64,000 nt of DNA from Pelagibius sp964472095. Lineage in GTDB: Bacteria; Pseudomonadota; Alphaproteobacteria; Kiloniellales; Kiloniellaceae. Positions 1 through 8,856 of this stretch are shown here, in pieces; the stretch's first letter is position 1; each line of letters starts with the position of its first letter. The DNA is taken from assembly GCA_964472095.1 (NCBI GenBank), contig CAYYIV010000015.1:1-64000 (forward strand), read 5' to 3'. The notes under the pieces were generated by a model. It was not told where the DNA came from, did no database searches, and saw only the letters and a list, made by a program, of their open reading frames with translations. The position numbers and the translations under genes were made by a program.

Positions 1-40
1 CCAGAGAATCACGACTAAAAATCTATCGCGAGGACTTTTT

Positions 41-201
41 CAGCAGCCTGCTAGAGCAGATCACGGTCGCATGGAATCGCCTTCGGCGATCCATCGACCG
101 TGTGAATCTGCTCTACCCGCTTGAATGAGATCGGATTCACGCGGTCAGACCGAACCACCGAGTGGTTCCGTCTGACCGCGATCCGATCTAGCAGGCGGCT
201 G
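41..201. repeat. Composite palindromic element: two long hairpins inside an outer inverted repeat
   Basis: Seen directly. Bases 53-61 pair with 106-114, 62-69 with 95-102, and 71-81 with 85-94, giving a first hairpin. Bases 128-136 pair with 181-189, 140-150 with 170-180, and 152-158 with 162-168, giving a second, nearly perfect stem with a 3-base loop. The ends also pair: 41-55 is complementary to 187-201 with one mismatch, so the whole element can form a closed multi-branch structure. It ends 12 bases from the stop codon of the minus-strand gene at 213. No run of T follows in the transcript direction, so an ordinary intrinsic terminator is not obvious. A REP/BIME-like or MITE-like dispersed element is the likeliest reading. 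I saw no second copy in the window. Confidence 0.6.
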
Positions 202-212
202 TTTCAGCGAAG

Positions 213-1889
213 CTACTTCGCCATCGCTTTGGCGCGCAGGCCGCTCAGGGTGGCGGCCGGCGTGATCGCCTCGGGGTCGAGACGCAGCTCCAGCAGTGCC
301 GGCTTGCCGGAAGCCTGGGCGCGTCCGAAGGCAGCGGCGAAGTCGGCGTCGTCCTCCACCACCTCGCCGTAGGCGCCGTAGGCGCGGGCGAGGGCCGCGA
401 AGTCCGGGTTGACCAGCTCGGTGGCGCTGACGCGGCCGGGATAGTGATTCTCCTGGTGCATGCGGATGGTGCCGAGCTTGCCGTTGTTCACCACGATGAC
501 AATGATCGGCAGGCCATACTGCATGGCAGTCGCCAGCTCCTGGCCGTGCATCATGAAGCAGCCGTCGCCGGCGAAGCAGACCACCGGCCGCTCCGGATGC
601 ACCGCCTTGGCGGCTACCGCCGCCGGCAGGCCGTAGCCCATGGAGCCGGAGGTCGGCGCCAGCTGACTGCGGAACCGGCGGAAGCGGTAGAAGCGGTGCA
701 GCCAGGAGGCGTAGTTGCCGGCGCCGTTGGTCATGATCGCCTCGGGCGGCAGCGTCTCGTTGAGCCAGGCGACCACCTTGCCGAGCTGCAGGCGGCCGGG
801 AATCTCGGTCGGCTGGTTGTGCGCGAGGTAGTCGGCGTGGGCGGCCTCCGTCCCGTGCCGCCAGGCGGCGGAGTCCAGCTGCGGCATCCGACGCGCGGCG
901 CGCACGAAGGCGGCACTGCCTGCATTGATCGCCAGCTCAGGGCGATAGACGCGGCCGAGCTCCTCGGGGTCCGGATAGACGTGCACCAGGGGCTGGTCGG
1001 GATTGGGGATCTTCATCAGGCTGTAGCCGCTGCTGGTCATCTCGCCGAAGCGCGCGCCGAGCAGGATCAGCAGATCGGATTCCCGCACCTGCGCCGCCAG
1101 CCTCGAGTCGATACCGATGCCGACGTGGCCGGCATAGCAGGGGTGCTCGTTGTCGAAATAGTCCTGACAGCGGAAGGACGCGGCGACCGGCAGGCCGGCG
1201 GTCTCGGCGAAGGCTTCGAGGTCGGCTTTGGCCGCGGCGCTCCAGCCGCCGCCGCCGACGATGATCAGGGGGCGCTTGGCCCGCTCCAGCCGGTGCCACA
1301 ACGCGTCCATCAGGTCCGGGTCCGGGGCACCGCTGCTGGCGTGATAGGGCCGCGCCAGCAGCGGTGCCGGCACCGGCGTCGACAGCATGTCCTCCGGCAG
1401 CGCCAGCACCACCGGCCCGGGCCGGCCCGACGTGGCGGTGTGGAAGGCGCGGCTGACCATCTCCGGGATCCGCTGGGCGTCGTCGATCTCGGCCACCCAC
1501 TTGGCCATCTGCCCGAACATGCGGCGGTAGTCGATCTCCTGGAAAGCTTCGCGCTCTGTCATGCCGCGGCCGACCTGGCCGATGAAAAGGATCATCGGCG
1601 TGGAATCCTGGAAGGCGACATGGACACCGGCGCTGGCGCTGGTCGCCCCGGGCCCGCGGGTCACGAAGCAGATGCCCGGCCGCCCGGTCAGCTTGCCGTA
1701 GGCGTCGGCCATCATCGCGGCGCCGCCTTCCTGCCGGCAGAGATGGTAGGCGATCTCCGGCGTGTCGTAGAGCGCGTCGAGCACCGCCAGATAGCTCTCG
1801 CCCGGGACGCCGAAAATGCGGTCGGTCCCTTCGGCTACCAGTTGATCGACCAGGATGCGGCCGCCGTTGGCCAGGTTGCTGTTGCTCAT
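213..1889 (-). CDS. Thiamine-diphosphate-dependent enzyme, acetolactate synthase large-subunit-like
   Basis: A 558-residue protein of the ThDP decarboxylase/acetolactate synthase family. The N-terminal Pyr domain opens with a G-R-I-L-V-D-Q-L segment and has 'FGVPGES' and 'CRQEGGAAMMADAYG', which supplies the cofactor-activating Glu. A central domain follows, then a C-terminal PP domain with the ThDP motif beginning 'GDGCFMMHGQE' and ending in 'VVNN'. The start at 1889 (MSNSN) is preferred over an upstream in-frame start at 1955, which adds residues unlike the family. No small regulatory subunit (ilvN) is adjacent. A catabolic relative such as a sulfoacetaldehyde acetyltransferase-like or 2-oxoacid decarboxylase-like enzyme is therefore as possible as a branched-chain biosynthetic one. 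Family assignment is firm; substrate is not known. Confidence 0.85.
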   Translation of the reverse strand: MSNSNLANGGRILVDQLVAEGTDRIFGVPGESYLAVLDALYDTPEIAYHLCRQEGGAAMMADAYGKLTGRPGICFVTRGPGATSASAGVHVAFQDSTPMILFIGQVGRGMTEREAFQEIDYRRMFGQMAKWVAEIDDAQRIPEMVSRAFHTATSGRPGPVVLALPEDMLSTPVPAPLLARPYHASSGAPDPDLMDALWHRLERAKRPLIIVGGGGWSAAAKADLEAFAETAGLPVAASFRCQDYFDNEHPCYAGHVGIGIDSRLAAQVRESDLLILLGARFGEMTSSGYSLMKIPNPDQPLVHVYPDPEELGRVYRPELAINAGSAAFVRAARRMPQLDSAAWRHGTEAAHADYLAHNQPTEIPGRLQLGKVVAWLNETLPPEAIMTNGAGNYASWLHRFYRFRRFRSQLAPTSGSMGYGLPAAVAAKAVHPERPVVCFAGDGCFMMHGQELATAMQYGLPIIVIVVNNGKLGTIRMHQENHYPGRVSATELVNPDFAALARAYGAYGEVVEDDADFAAAFGRAQASGKPALLELRLDPEAITPAATLSGLRAKAMAK

Positions 1890-2020
1890 GCTGTCTCGTT
1901 GGAATGGATGATCTGCTGACTGCCGCCAGACTAGAACATGAGCACGCCTGCGCAAGGGCGGCTTTTGCAGACGCTGCCCGACATGCTAGGAATGTCGGGC
2001 TTGCCGAGAGGATTTCCGCT

Positions 2021-4444
2021 TTGCCCCGCCCCGCCCTTCGTCTGCTGTCGCTGATGTTCGTCTGCTTGAGCCTCGCCGTTTCCGGCGCGGCGATGGCGCA
2101 GAATGCCGGCGACGCGGCGGCCCGCTGGGACCGCAGCCTCGATCTCGTCGAGCAGCAGCTGACGCGCGCCGACACCACGGCTGAGAGCGCCACGCGCTTC
2201 TTCGATCTGACGAACCAGATCCGCCAGGAGGCGGAGCGCGAAGCGGCGGCGATGCAGCCGCGGGTCGACAGCCTGCAGCGTCGCCTGGAGGCGCTGGGGC
2301 CGGCGCCGGGGGAGGGGGCCGCGCCTGAATCTCCGGAAGTCGCTGCACAACGCCAGGGCCTGAACGAGGAACTGCAGCGCCTCAATGCGCAGATCGGGCA
2401 GGCCAAGCTCGCCATCGTGCGTGCCGACGAGATCGATCAGGAGATCGGTTCGCTGTCGCAGCGCAAGCGCTTCGAGGCGCTGTTCCGCACCTATCCCTTC
2501 CCCTGGGCGCCGGAGACCTGGCAACAGAGCGTGCCAGAGTTCTTCGCCGTGGCAGATCGGATGCTGCGTTCGCCCACCAGCTGGTGGGAAGCCGCAATGC
2601 TGGATCAGCGCCACAGCTCGCTCTCCTTGCGCGTTGCCGTGCTACTGGTCTTGGCGTTGGTGCTCGGCGGCTTCCTGCGCCACTGGCTGATCAGCCGCTA
2701 CGGCCGCGATCCCGAGCAGAGCGAGCCGAGCTATGCCGCCCGCCTGGTCGCCGCCATCGCCAGCGCCGTGGCGCGCGGCATCATTCCCGCCCTCGTCTTC
2801 GGTGGTCTCTTCTACCTTGCCTGGCGCAACCAGGTCGCGGAGGAAAGCCTCTTCTGGTCGCTGATGACCCTGCTTTTCGCCGTCATGATGTTCTTCAGCC
2901 TGGCCTGGGCAGTGCCCTATGCGGTGCTCTCGCCGGACCTTCCGCAGTGGCGGCTGCTGTCGGTGTCGCCCGAGAATGCGCGCATCCTGGGCCGGCGCTT
3001 CACGCTGCTGGCGGCGTTCTTCGCCGTGCAGATCTTCATGGCCGGAGCGCACGAAGAAATCGGCGTCAGCGATGCCTATTTCTCGCTCTCAACGTTGCTC
3101 CTGAACATACTCCCGGCGCTGGTCGTGATCGACATGGGCCGCAGTCGCTACTGGGTGATGGAGCGTCGCGGATCCGAGGAGGCGGACGAAGACGAAGCAA
3201 CGCAGATCGGCCCGTCCCAAGGCGGTTTCTGGAGCCTGGTCAGGCGCCTCACCGCCCTCATCGCCGCCCTCAGCATCCTGGCATCGATCATCGGCTATGC
3301 CGACCTGGCCGACTTCCTCGTTCGCAGCTTGCTGCTGAGCATCGTGACCCTGGCAGCGATCGCCATCCTGCGCGGGCTCGGCCGCGAACTGGTCGGCGCC
3401 GGCCTGCGCTCAGGCTTCATGCGCGACGCGCTGGAGCTGCGCCACGTCGCTCGCAACCGCATCAAGTTCTGGCTGCGGACGCTGCTCGATGCCACGCTGA
3501 TCGTGACCGGCGTCCTGGTGATTGCCGCGATCTGGTCGTCACCCTTCGGCGAGTTCTGGGCGCAGACGCGGCGCCTGCTGTCTGGCATAACCATCGGCGG
3601 CGTTACCATCTCCTTCACCGATATCCTGGTGGCGCTTTCCATTTTCGCGCTCATCCTGCTGGTGACCCGTCTTGGCCAGCGCTTCCTGAACAACCAGGTG
3701 CTGCCGCAGACCGGCTTCGACGCCGGGGTTCAGAACTCGCTCTCTGCCGGATTCGGCTACATCGGCATCATCCTGGCCGCCGTCTTCGGCATCTCCGCGC
3801 TCGGCGTCGATCTCTCCAACATCGCGCTGATCGCCGGTGCGCTCTCCGTCGGCATCGGCTTCGGCCTGCAAACCATCGTCAGCAACTTCGTTGCCGGCAT
3901 CATCCTGCTCATCGAGCGGCCGATCAAAGTCGGCGACTGGGTGATGGTCGGCGGCAGCGAGGGCCTGGTGAAGCGGATCACCGTGAGGTCTACCGAACTG
4001 CAGACCTTTCAGCGTGCCTCGGTGATCATTCCCAACTCGGATTTCATCTCCACTTCGGTGGTCAACTGGACTCACAAGGACCACTATGGGCGCATCGAGG
4101 TGGCGGTCGGCGTCGCCTACGGCTCCGACGTCGAGAAGGTCCGCAAGATCCTGCTCGACTGCGCGCAGCGGCACGAGCGCGTGCTGACATCGCCGGAGCC
4201 GAATGTCATCTTCATGAACTTCGGGTCCAGCAGTCTCGACTTCGAGCTGCGCTGCTTTACCAGTGAGGTCAGCTACCGGCTGGTCATTGCCAGCGACCTC
4301 CGCTTTGCCATCGACAAAGGCTTCCGCGAGGCCGGCATCGAGATTCCCTTCCCGCAGCAGGTGGTCCACTTCGCAAACCAACCGATCTCGATCAAATCCC
4401 TGGAATCCAAAGAAAAAGACGAGCCGCCGGCGGCCGAGGGGTGA
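2021..4444 (+). CDS. Large MscS-family mechanosensitive channel with DUF3772-type periplasmic domain
   Basis: An inner-membrane mechanosensitive channel that would release solutes on hypo-osmotic shock. I start it at TTG 2021, because GAGAGGA lies 8 bases upstream and the resulting N-terminus is a good signal peptide ending near 'SGAAMAQ'. An upstream ATG at 1904 is in frame but lacks these. About 200 residues of coiled-coil-rich periplasmic sequence follow, then multiple membrane segments. The C-terminal third carries the MscS core: a glycine/alanine-rich pore helix ('ALSVGIGFGLQTIVSNF') and the soluble beta domain ('ERPIKVGDWVMVGGSEG', 'VIIPNSDFISTSVVNWT'). At about 807 residues it belongs with the long MscK/YbiO-like channels. 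It is divergent from the gene at 213-1889. Confidence 0.9.
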   Translation: MPRPALRLLSLMFVCLSLAVSGAAMAQNAGDAAARWDRSLDLVEQQLTRADTTAESATRFFDLTNQIRQEAEREAAAMQPRVDSLQRRLEALGPAPGEGAAPESPEVAAQRQGLNEELQRLNAQIGQAKLAIVRADEIDQEIGSLSQRKRFEALFRTYPFPWAPETWQQSVPEFFAVADRMLRSPTSWWEAAMLDQRHSSLSLRVAVLLVLALVLGGFLRHWLISRYGRDPEQSEPSYAARLVAAIASAVARGIIPALVFGGLFYLAWRNQVAEESLFWSLMTLLFAVMMFFSLAWAVPYAVLSPDLPQWRLLSVSPENARILGRRFTLLAAFFAVQIFMAGAHEEIGVSDAYFSLSTLLLNILPALVVIDMGRSRYWVMERRGSEEADEDEATQIGPSQGGFWSLVRRLTALIAALSILASIIGYADLADFLVRSLLLSIVTLAAIAILRGLGRELVGAGLRSGFMRDALELRHVARNRIKFWLRTLLDATLIVTGVLVIAAIWSSPFGEFWAQTRRLLSGITIGGVTISFTDILVALSIFALILLVTRLGQRFLNNQVLPQTGFDAGVQNSLSAGFGYIGIILAAVFGISALGVDLSNIALIAGALSVGIGFGLQTIVSNFVAGIILLIERPIKVGDWVMVGGSEGLVKRITVRSTELQTFQRASVIIPNSDFISTSVVNWTHKDHYGRIEVAVGVAYGSDVEKVRKILLDCAQRHERVLTSPEPNVIFMNFGSSSLDFELRCFTSEVSYRLVIASDLRFAIDKGFREAGIEIPFPQQVVHFANQPISIKSLESKEKDEPPAAEG

Positions 4445-4570
4445 ACTCGAACGGCGCCGCTTGCGGTGGACTTCTGCCCGGCGGCGCCTATCATGGCGCC
4501 AGGAGAGAGGCCGCGGCCGGCCAGTTCGGCCGCCGGCGCGGGCATTTGCCCAGGAGGGGCGGTTTCCGCC

Positions 4571-6232
4571 ATGGGTGACAGGGATCTGCATCCGATGATC
4601 GCTGCGCTGCGCGCGCAGCTTGCCGAAGGCAGCCTCGGGCGCCGCAGCTTTCTGCGCCTGGCGACGCTGCTCGGCGCTTCCGCGGCCACCGCCGCCGCCT
4701 TGGCCGGAGTCAGCCAGCCGGCAGCCGCCACGCGGGTGGCGCAGCCCAAGGGAGGGCGGCTGACCCTGGGCGGGCGCGTGCACCCGATCGGCGATCCGCA
4801 TGCCCTGGCCTGGCTGGCGCCGGCCACCATCGTGCATCAGGTCTGCGAGCCGCTGACCCGCACCGGCTTCGACAACATCACGCGGCCGCACCTGCTGTCA
4901 CGGTGGCAGGTCTCGCCGGATCTCAGAACCTGGGACCTGTTTCTGCGCGACGACGTGTTCTGGCACAGTGGCCGCCGCTTCGTCGCCGACGACGTCGCCT
5001 GGAACCTGCACCGGATTCTCGAACCGGCAACCGGGTCTTCGGCACTGGGCCACATGGGCGCCTACATGCTGGCGGACAGGACCGCCACCGACCCTGTTGC
5101 AGGCGCGCTGTGGGATGCCGGTGCGATGGAAAAGATCGACGACTTCCACCTGCGGCTCAACTTGAAGTCTCCGCAAGTCGCCGTCCCCGAGCACCTCTTC
5201 CACTTCACCAACGTGATGCTGGATCCGGAGGAAGACGGGCGCTTCGGCGTCGGCTCCAACGGCACCGGCCCCTTCGGCCTGGTTGAGCACAGGGTCGGCG
5301 AGCGCGCCCTGCTGCGGGCACGCGAGGATGGGCGCGGCCCGGACGGCCGGCGCCGCGCCCAGCTCGACGAGCTGCTGCTGCTCGACCTCGGCGACGAAGC
5401 TGCGGCTACCGCCGCAGCGCTGGTTTCGGGCCAGGTCGACGGGCTGGTGCGCTGCGACTATTCGGTGGCTGAAATCCTCGCCGGCCGGCCGGGCCTGCAA
5501 GTCCACCGCACACGCACCGCAGCCACCGGCATGCTGCAGATGAAAGTCGACCGGGCACCCTTCGACGACCCGAGGGTGCGCCGCGCCCTGCGCCTTGCCG
5601 TCGACGTGGAGGAAGTCACGCGTGTGGCGCTGCGGGGCTTCGGCGAGCCGGCGGAGCACCACATGGTGGCGCCGGTGCATCCCTGCTACGCCGCCCTGCC
5701 GGCCATGGGGTGCCGCCCGGCGGAGGCCCGCGCCCTGCTGGCCGAGGCCGGGCATCCCGACGGGCTCGACCTCACCATTACCTGCAAAAGCTGGCCGAGG
5801 TGGGAGCTCGACGCCGTGCAGGCCATGACGGCCCAGTACGCCGCGGTGGGGATCCGCTGCACCCTGGAGGTGTTGCCGGCCGCGCGCTTCTGGGAGGTCT
5901 GGGACAAGGCGCCGCTCGCCTTCGTCGAATGGGCACCGCGTCCGCTGGGTTTCATGCTGCTGGCGCTGACAGTGCGATCCGGCGTGCCGTGGAACACCAC
6001 CGGGTTTTCCGACCCGGAGATCGATGCCCTGCTGAACCAGGTGGAGGCGGAGCTCGACGTTGCGGCGCGCCGCCCGCTGATGCGCCGCATCGAGAAGAGG
6101 ATGCAGGAAATCGGTCCTGTCGTGCAGCCTTCCTGGCTCTCCGTGGTCACCGTGATGTCGGAGCGGGTCGGCGGCTTCCGGCTGCACCCCATCACCATGC
6201 TCTTTGCCGAGGACTATTTCCTCAAAGAGTGA
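4571..6232 (+). CDS. Tat-exported extracellular solute-binding protein, family 5 (peptide/nickel type)
   Basis: A periplasmic binding protein of the DppA/OppA/NikA class, 553 residues. The start at 4571 follows an AGGAGG at 4552-4557. The N-terminus has a twin-arginine signal ('GRRSFLRLATLLGASAA'), so export folded by Tat is likely. The mature part has the family-5 hallmarks 'DLFLRDDVFWHSGRRFVADD' and 'FDDPRVRRALRLAVD'. No permease or ATPase genes lie beside it, so it is an orphan binding protein that must borrow a transporter or act as a sensor. The true ligand cannot be read from sequence; peptides, opines or chelated metals are all known for the family. Confidence 0.85.
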   Translation: MGDRDLHPMIAALRAQLAEGSLGRRSFLRLATLLGASAATAAALAGVSQPAAATRVAQPKGGRLTLGGRVHPIGDPHALAWLAPATIVHQVCEPLTRTGFDNITRPHLLSRWQVSPDLRTWDLFLRDDVFWHSGRRFVADDVAWNLHRILEPATGSSALGHMGAYMLADRTATDPVAGALWDAGAMEKIDDFHLRLNLKSPQVAVPEHLFHFTNVMLDPEEDGRFGVGSNGTGPFGLVEHRVGERALLRAREDGRGPDGRRRAQLDELLLLDLGDEAAATAAALVSGQVDGLVRCDYSVAEILAGRPGLQVHRTRTAATGMLQMKVDRAPFDDPRVRRALRLAVDVEEVTRVALRGFGEPAEHHMVAPVHPCYAALPAMGCRPAEARALLAEAGHPDGLDLTITCKSWPRWELDAVQAMTAQYAAVGIRCTLEVLPAARFWEVWDKAPLAFVEWAPRPLGFMLLALTVRSGVPWNTTGFSDPEIDALLNQVEAELDVAARRPLMRRIEKRMQEIGPVVQPSWLSVVTVMSERVGGFRLHPITMLFAEDYFLKE

Positions 6233-6393
6233 GGGGTTTTGCAGACAAACTAAGTCGCCAGGGTGTAAATATGGCGGTTGCGTCTGACGCCGCGCGGCCT
6301 AAACTCGCCAACCTTGACGGGTGATGGGTCGAAAGGGCGGGCGGTCGCGACACGGCCGGACCGGCCTGGCGAGAAGCAGCTGGGAGTCGCGTG

Positions 6394-6816
6394 ATGACTG
6401 AGGGCTATGCAGGTGATCTGCGCCCGGCGGAAGCCTGGGCGCTGCTGGAAAAGGACCCCAAAGCGGTGCTGATCGACGTGCGCACGGCGCCGGAGTGGGG
6501 TTTCGTCGGCCTGCCGCGGCTGGATGGTATCGGCAAGGAGACGCTTTGCATTTCCTGGCAGGCTTATCCTGACATGGCGCGTAACGAGGACTTCGTCGGC
6601 GCGGTCGCGGCCAAGGGGGTCGGCAAGGACCAGCCGGTGCTGCTGCTCTGCCGCTCCGGCGCGCGCTCGCGCGCAGCCGCCATCACCTTGACCGCCGCCG
6701 GCTTCGGCCCCTGCTACAACGTCGCCGAGGGCTTCGAGGGCGATCGCGACGGCGAGCTGCACCGCGGCAGCGTCGGCGGCTGGAAGGTCGCCGGCCTGCC
6801 TTGGGGCCAGGGCTGA
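6394..6816 (+). CDS. Rhodanese-like sulfurtransferase domain protein
   Basis: A single-domain rhodanese of 140 residues. It has the family start 'AVLIDVRTAPEWGFVG' and the active-site loop 'LLCRSGARSRAAA', with the catalytic Cys seven residues before the end of the loop. A GTG at 6391 precedes the ATG at 6394; either could start translation. The gene ends 27 bases before metZ, so the two are probably co-transcribed. This pairing suggests the protein handles sulfide or persulfide linked to homocysteine formation, which is inference. It is too short to be a tandem thiosulfate sulfurtransferase. Confidence 0.88.
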   Translation: MTEGYAGDLRPAEAWALLEKDPKAVLIDVRTAPEWGFVGLPRLDGIGKETLCISWQAYPDMARNEDFVGAVAAKGVGKDQPVLLLCRSGARSRAAAITLTAAGFGPCYNVAEGFEGDRDGELHRGSVGGWKVAGLPWGQG

Positions 6817-6843
6817 CCGCGCCTGAGAAGAGAGACCGGGAAG

Positions 6844-8037
6844 ATGCCGAAGGACAACAACACGACACGCCGCTGGCGCCCGCAGACCGAGATGGTGCGC
6901 GGTGGCCTGTCGCGCAGCGGCTTCGACGAGACCAGCGAAGCCCTCTACCTGACCTCCGGCTACGTCTACGCCTCCGCCGAGGAGGCCGAGGCCGCCTTCA
7001 AGGGCGACAAGGACCGCTTCGTCTACTCGCGCTACGCCAACCCGACCGTCGCCATGTTCGAGGAGCGGCTGCGTCTCTTGGAGGGGGCCGAGGCCTGCCG
7101 CGCCACCGCCAGCGGCATGGGGGCCGTCTTCGCCTCCCTGATGGCGCAGCTGAAGGCGGGCGACCGCGTGGTCGCCTCGCGTGCCCTCTTCGGCTCCTGC
7201 CAGTACATTATCGCCGAGCTGCTGCCGCGCTACGGCATCGAGACTCGCCTGATCGACGGCAGGGATCTCAAGGCCTGGGAAGAAGCGCTGGCACCGGGTG
7301 CGCAGGCCGTGTTCCTCGAGACGCCCTCCAACCCGACGCTGGAGATCATCGACATCGCGGCGGTCAGCGAACTGGCGCACGCGTCCGGCGCCACAGTGAT
7401 CGTCGACAACGTCTTCGCCACGCCGGTGCTGCAGCGCCCGCTCGCACTGGGTGCCGACATCGTCGTCTACTCGGCCACCAAGCACATCGACGGCCAGGGC
7501 CGCACCATGGGCGGCGCCATCCTCTGCAGCGAGGCCTTCGTGAAGGACCACCTGCAGATGTTCTACCGCCACACCGGCCCGACGATGAGCCCCTTCAACG
7601 CCTGGGTCATGGTGAAGGGTTTGGAGACCCTGGAGCTGCGCGTCGAGCGGCACTGCGCCAATGCGCTGGCCGTTGCGCAGTTCCTGGAAGGCCAGGGCGG
7701 TGTCACCAAGGTGCTCTATCCCGGCCTCGCCAGTCACCCCCAGGCCGCGTTGGCGCAGCGCCAGATGCAGGGCGGCAGCACGCTGGTGGCCTTCGAGGTC
7801 GCCGGCGGCAAGGCGCGCGCCTTCCGGCTGATGAACGCGCTCGCCACCATCGACATCTCCAACAACCTCGGCGATTCGAAGAGCCTCGTCACCCATCCTG
7901 CGACGACGACGCACCAGCGCCTGAAGCCGGAGGAGCGCGCCGAGCTCGGCATCAGCGACGGGCTCTTGAGGCTATCGGTCGGCCTGGAGGATCCCGCGGA
8001 CCTCATCGAGGATCTCGAGCAGGCCCTGAGCGCGTAG
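6844..8037 (+). CDS. metZ: O-succinylhomoserine sulfhydrylase
   Basis: A PLP enzyme of the Cys/Met metabolism family, 397 residues, the usual length. It would make homocysteine directly from O-succinylhomoserine and sulfide in methionine synthesis. Seen: 'FVYSRYANPTVAMFEERL', the phosphate-binding 'ATASGMGAVFASL', the PLP-stacking region 'VDNVFATPVLQRPL', and the Schiff-base lysine in 'YSATKHIDGQGR'. The opening ('TEMVRGGLSRSGFDETSEA') matches alphaproteobacterial MetZ rather than MetB/MetC. A purine-rich Shine-Dalgarno lies just upstream of ATG 6844. It follows the rhodanese gene and converges on the lipoprotein gene at 8073. Confidence 0.92.
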   Translation: MPKDNNTTRRWRPQTEMVRGGLSRSGFDETSEALYLTSGYVYASAEEAEAAFKGDKDRFVYSRYANPTVAMFEERLRLLEGAEACRATASGMGAVFASLMAQLKAGDRVVASRALFGSCQYIIAELLPRYGIETRLIDGRDLKAWEEALAPGAQAVFLETPSNPTLEIIDIAAVSELAHASGATVIVDNVFATPVLQRPLALGADIVVYSATKHIDGQGRTMGGAILCSEAFVKDHLQMFYRHTGPTMSPFNAWVMVKGLETLELRVERHCANALAVAQFLEGQGGVTKVLYPGLASHPQAALAQRQMQGGSTLVAFEVAGGKARAFRLMNALATIDISNNLGDSKSLVTHPATTTHQRLKPEERAELGISDGLLRLSVGLEDPADLIEDLEQALSA

Positions 8038-8072
8038 CGCTCTCTCGAAGGGGCGAGCGGTTGCCTTGGATG

Positions 8073-8726
8073 TCACTCCCACTTGTCGCCGATGTCCATC
8101 GGCGTGCCGTCGAAGGTTCCCTCGCCGACCCACTCATCGTTCTCGGGGCCGGGCACGAGGTCGTTGGTGTCCCAACTGACGAGCAGCATCACCACCCAGT
8201 CGGTCTGGTGCGAGAAGGCGTAGACCGGCTCCTGTGAGCTCCTGAGGGCGCCCGATTTCGCGTCGTAGCTGGTCAGTGCCAGCTTCACCACGCCCTGGCG
8301 GCGATCACGCTTGAAGAGTGCCAGCTCGGGGAAGGTGAACTCGCCGGCCAGGGGGATTGGAATCGGGATGCTCGGGATGCCGACGAGGGTCGCCTTGCGG
8401 TCGATCGAGAGGGCACCGACGCGCGGCTCGAGCACCAGGTCCGCCTGGTCGCGCGCGGCGACCAGGTTGCCGCCGCGGCGCAGGATGCGGTCACGCAGGC
8501 TCGCCACCAGATACTTGCTGTCGGTGCCCTCGACGTAAGTGGCGTCGACGAAGACCTTGCTGTCAGCGGGCAGATTGATCGTCAGCTTGTCGCAGACGCG
8601 GTCGATGGCAGCCGAGAAGATCAGCTGCTCGGCGGCGGTGCGTCCGGGCTGACTTTCGCGCAGCTGCGAGCAGGCTGAGAGTGCCAGCAGCACAGAGACA
8701 GTGGCCAGCGTGCGGGCTACGGTCAT
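8073..8726 (-). CDS. Predicted lipoprotein of unknown function (DUF6655-like)
   Basis: A 217-residue protein with a classical lipoprotein signal: a short positive N-terminus, a hydrophobic run, and the lipobox 'LSAC' with Cys at about residue 19. It should be diacylated and anchored facing the periplasm. The mature part is mixed alpha/beta with a proline-rich 'GIPSIPIPIPLAG' segment and no catalytic motif I recognise. The resemblance to DUF6655 is from memory and weak. It stands alone between convergent metZ and the regulator gene at 8857. Function unknown. Confidence 0.7.
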   Translation of the reverse strand: MTVARTLATVSVLLALSACSQLRESQPGRTAAEQLIFSAAIDRVCDKLTINLPADSKVFVDATYVEGTDSKYLVASLRDRILRRGGNLVAARDQADLVLEPRVGALSIDRKATLVGIPSIPIPIPLAGEFTFPELALFKRDRRQGVVKLALTSYDAKSGALRSSQEPVYAFSHQTDWVVMLLVSWDTNDLVPGPENDEWVGEGTFDGTPMDIGDKWE

Positions 8727-8856
8727 CGGGGAATGGCTCCAGCGGGAAAGGGGATGCGGGCGACCTTAGTCGATCCTTTGCCCCCGTGTCAGGGCGGCTG
8801 GCGCCCGGCCCTTGGAAGAACACAGTGGTGTCATCAAATAGACACGCGGAGGCGCG

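Noticed and set aside
213..1919. Long plus-strand frame opposite the acetolactate-synthase-like gene, and similar long antisense frames across the window
   Set aside because: They mirror strongly conserved coding sequences on the other strand and have Arg/Ala/Gly/His-rich composition typical of antisense frames in GC-rich DNA.
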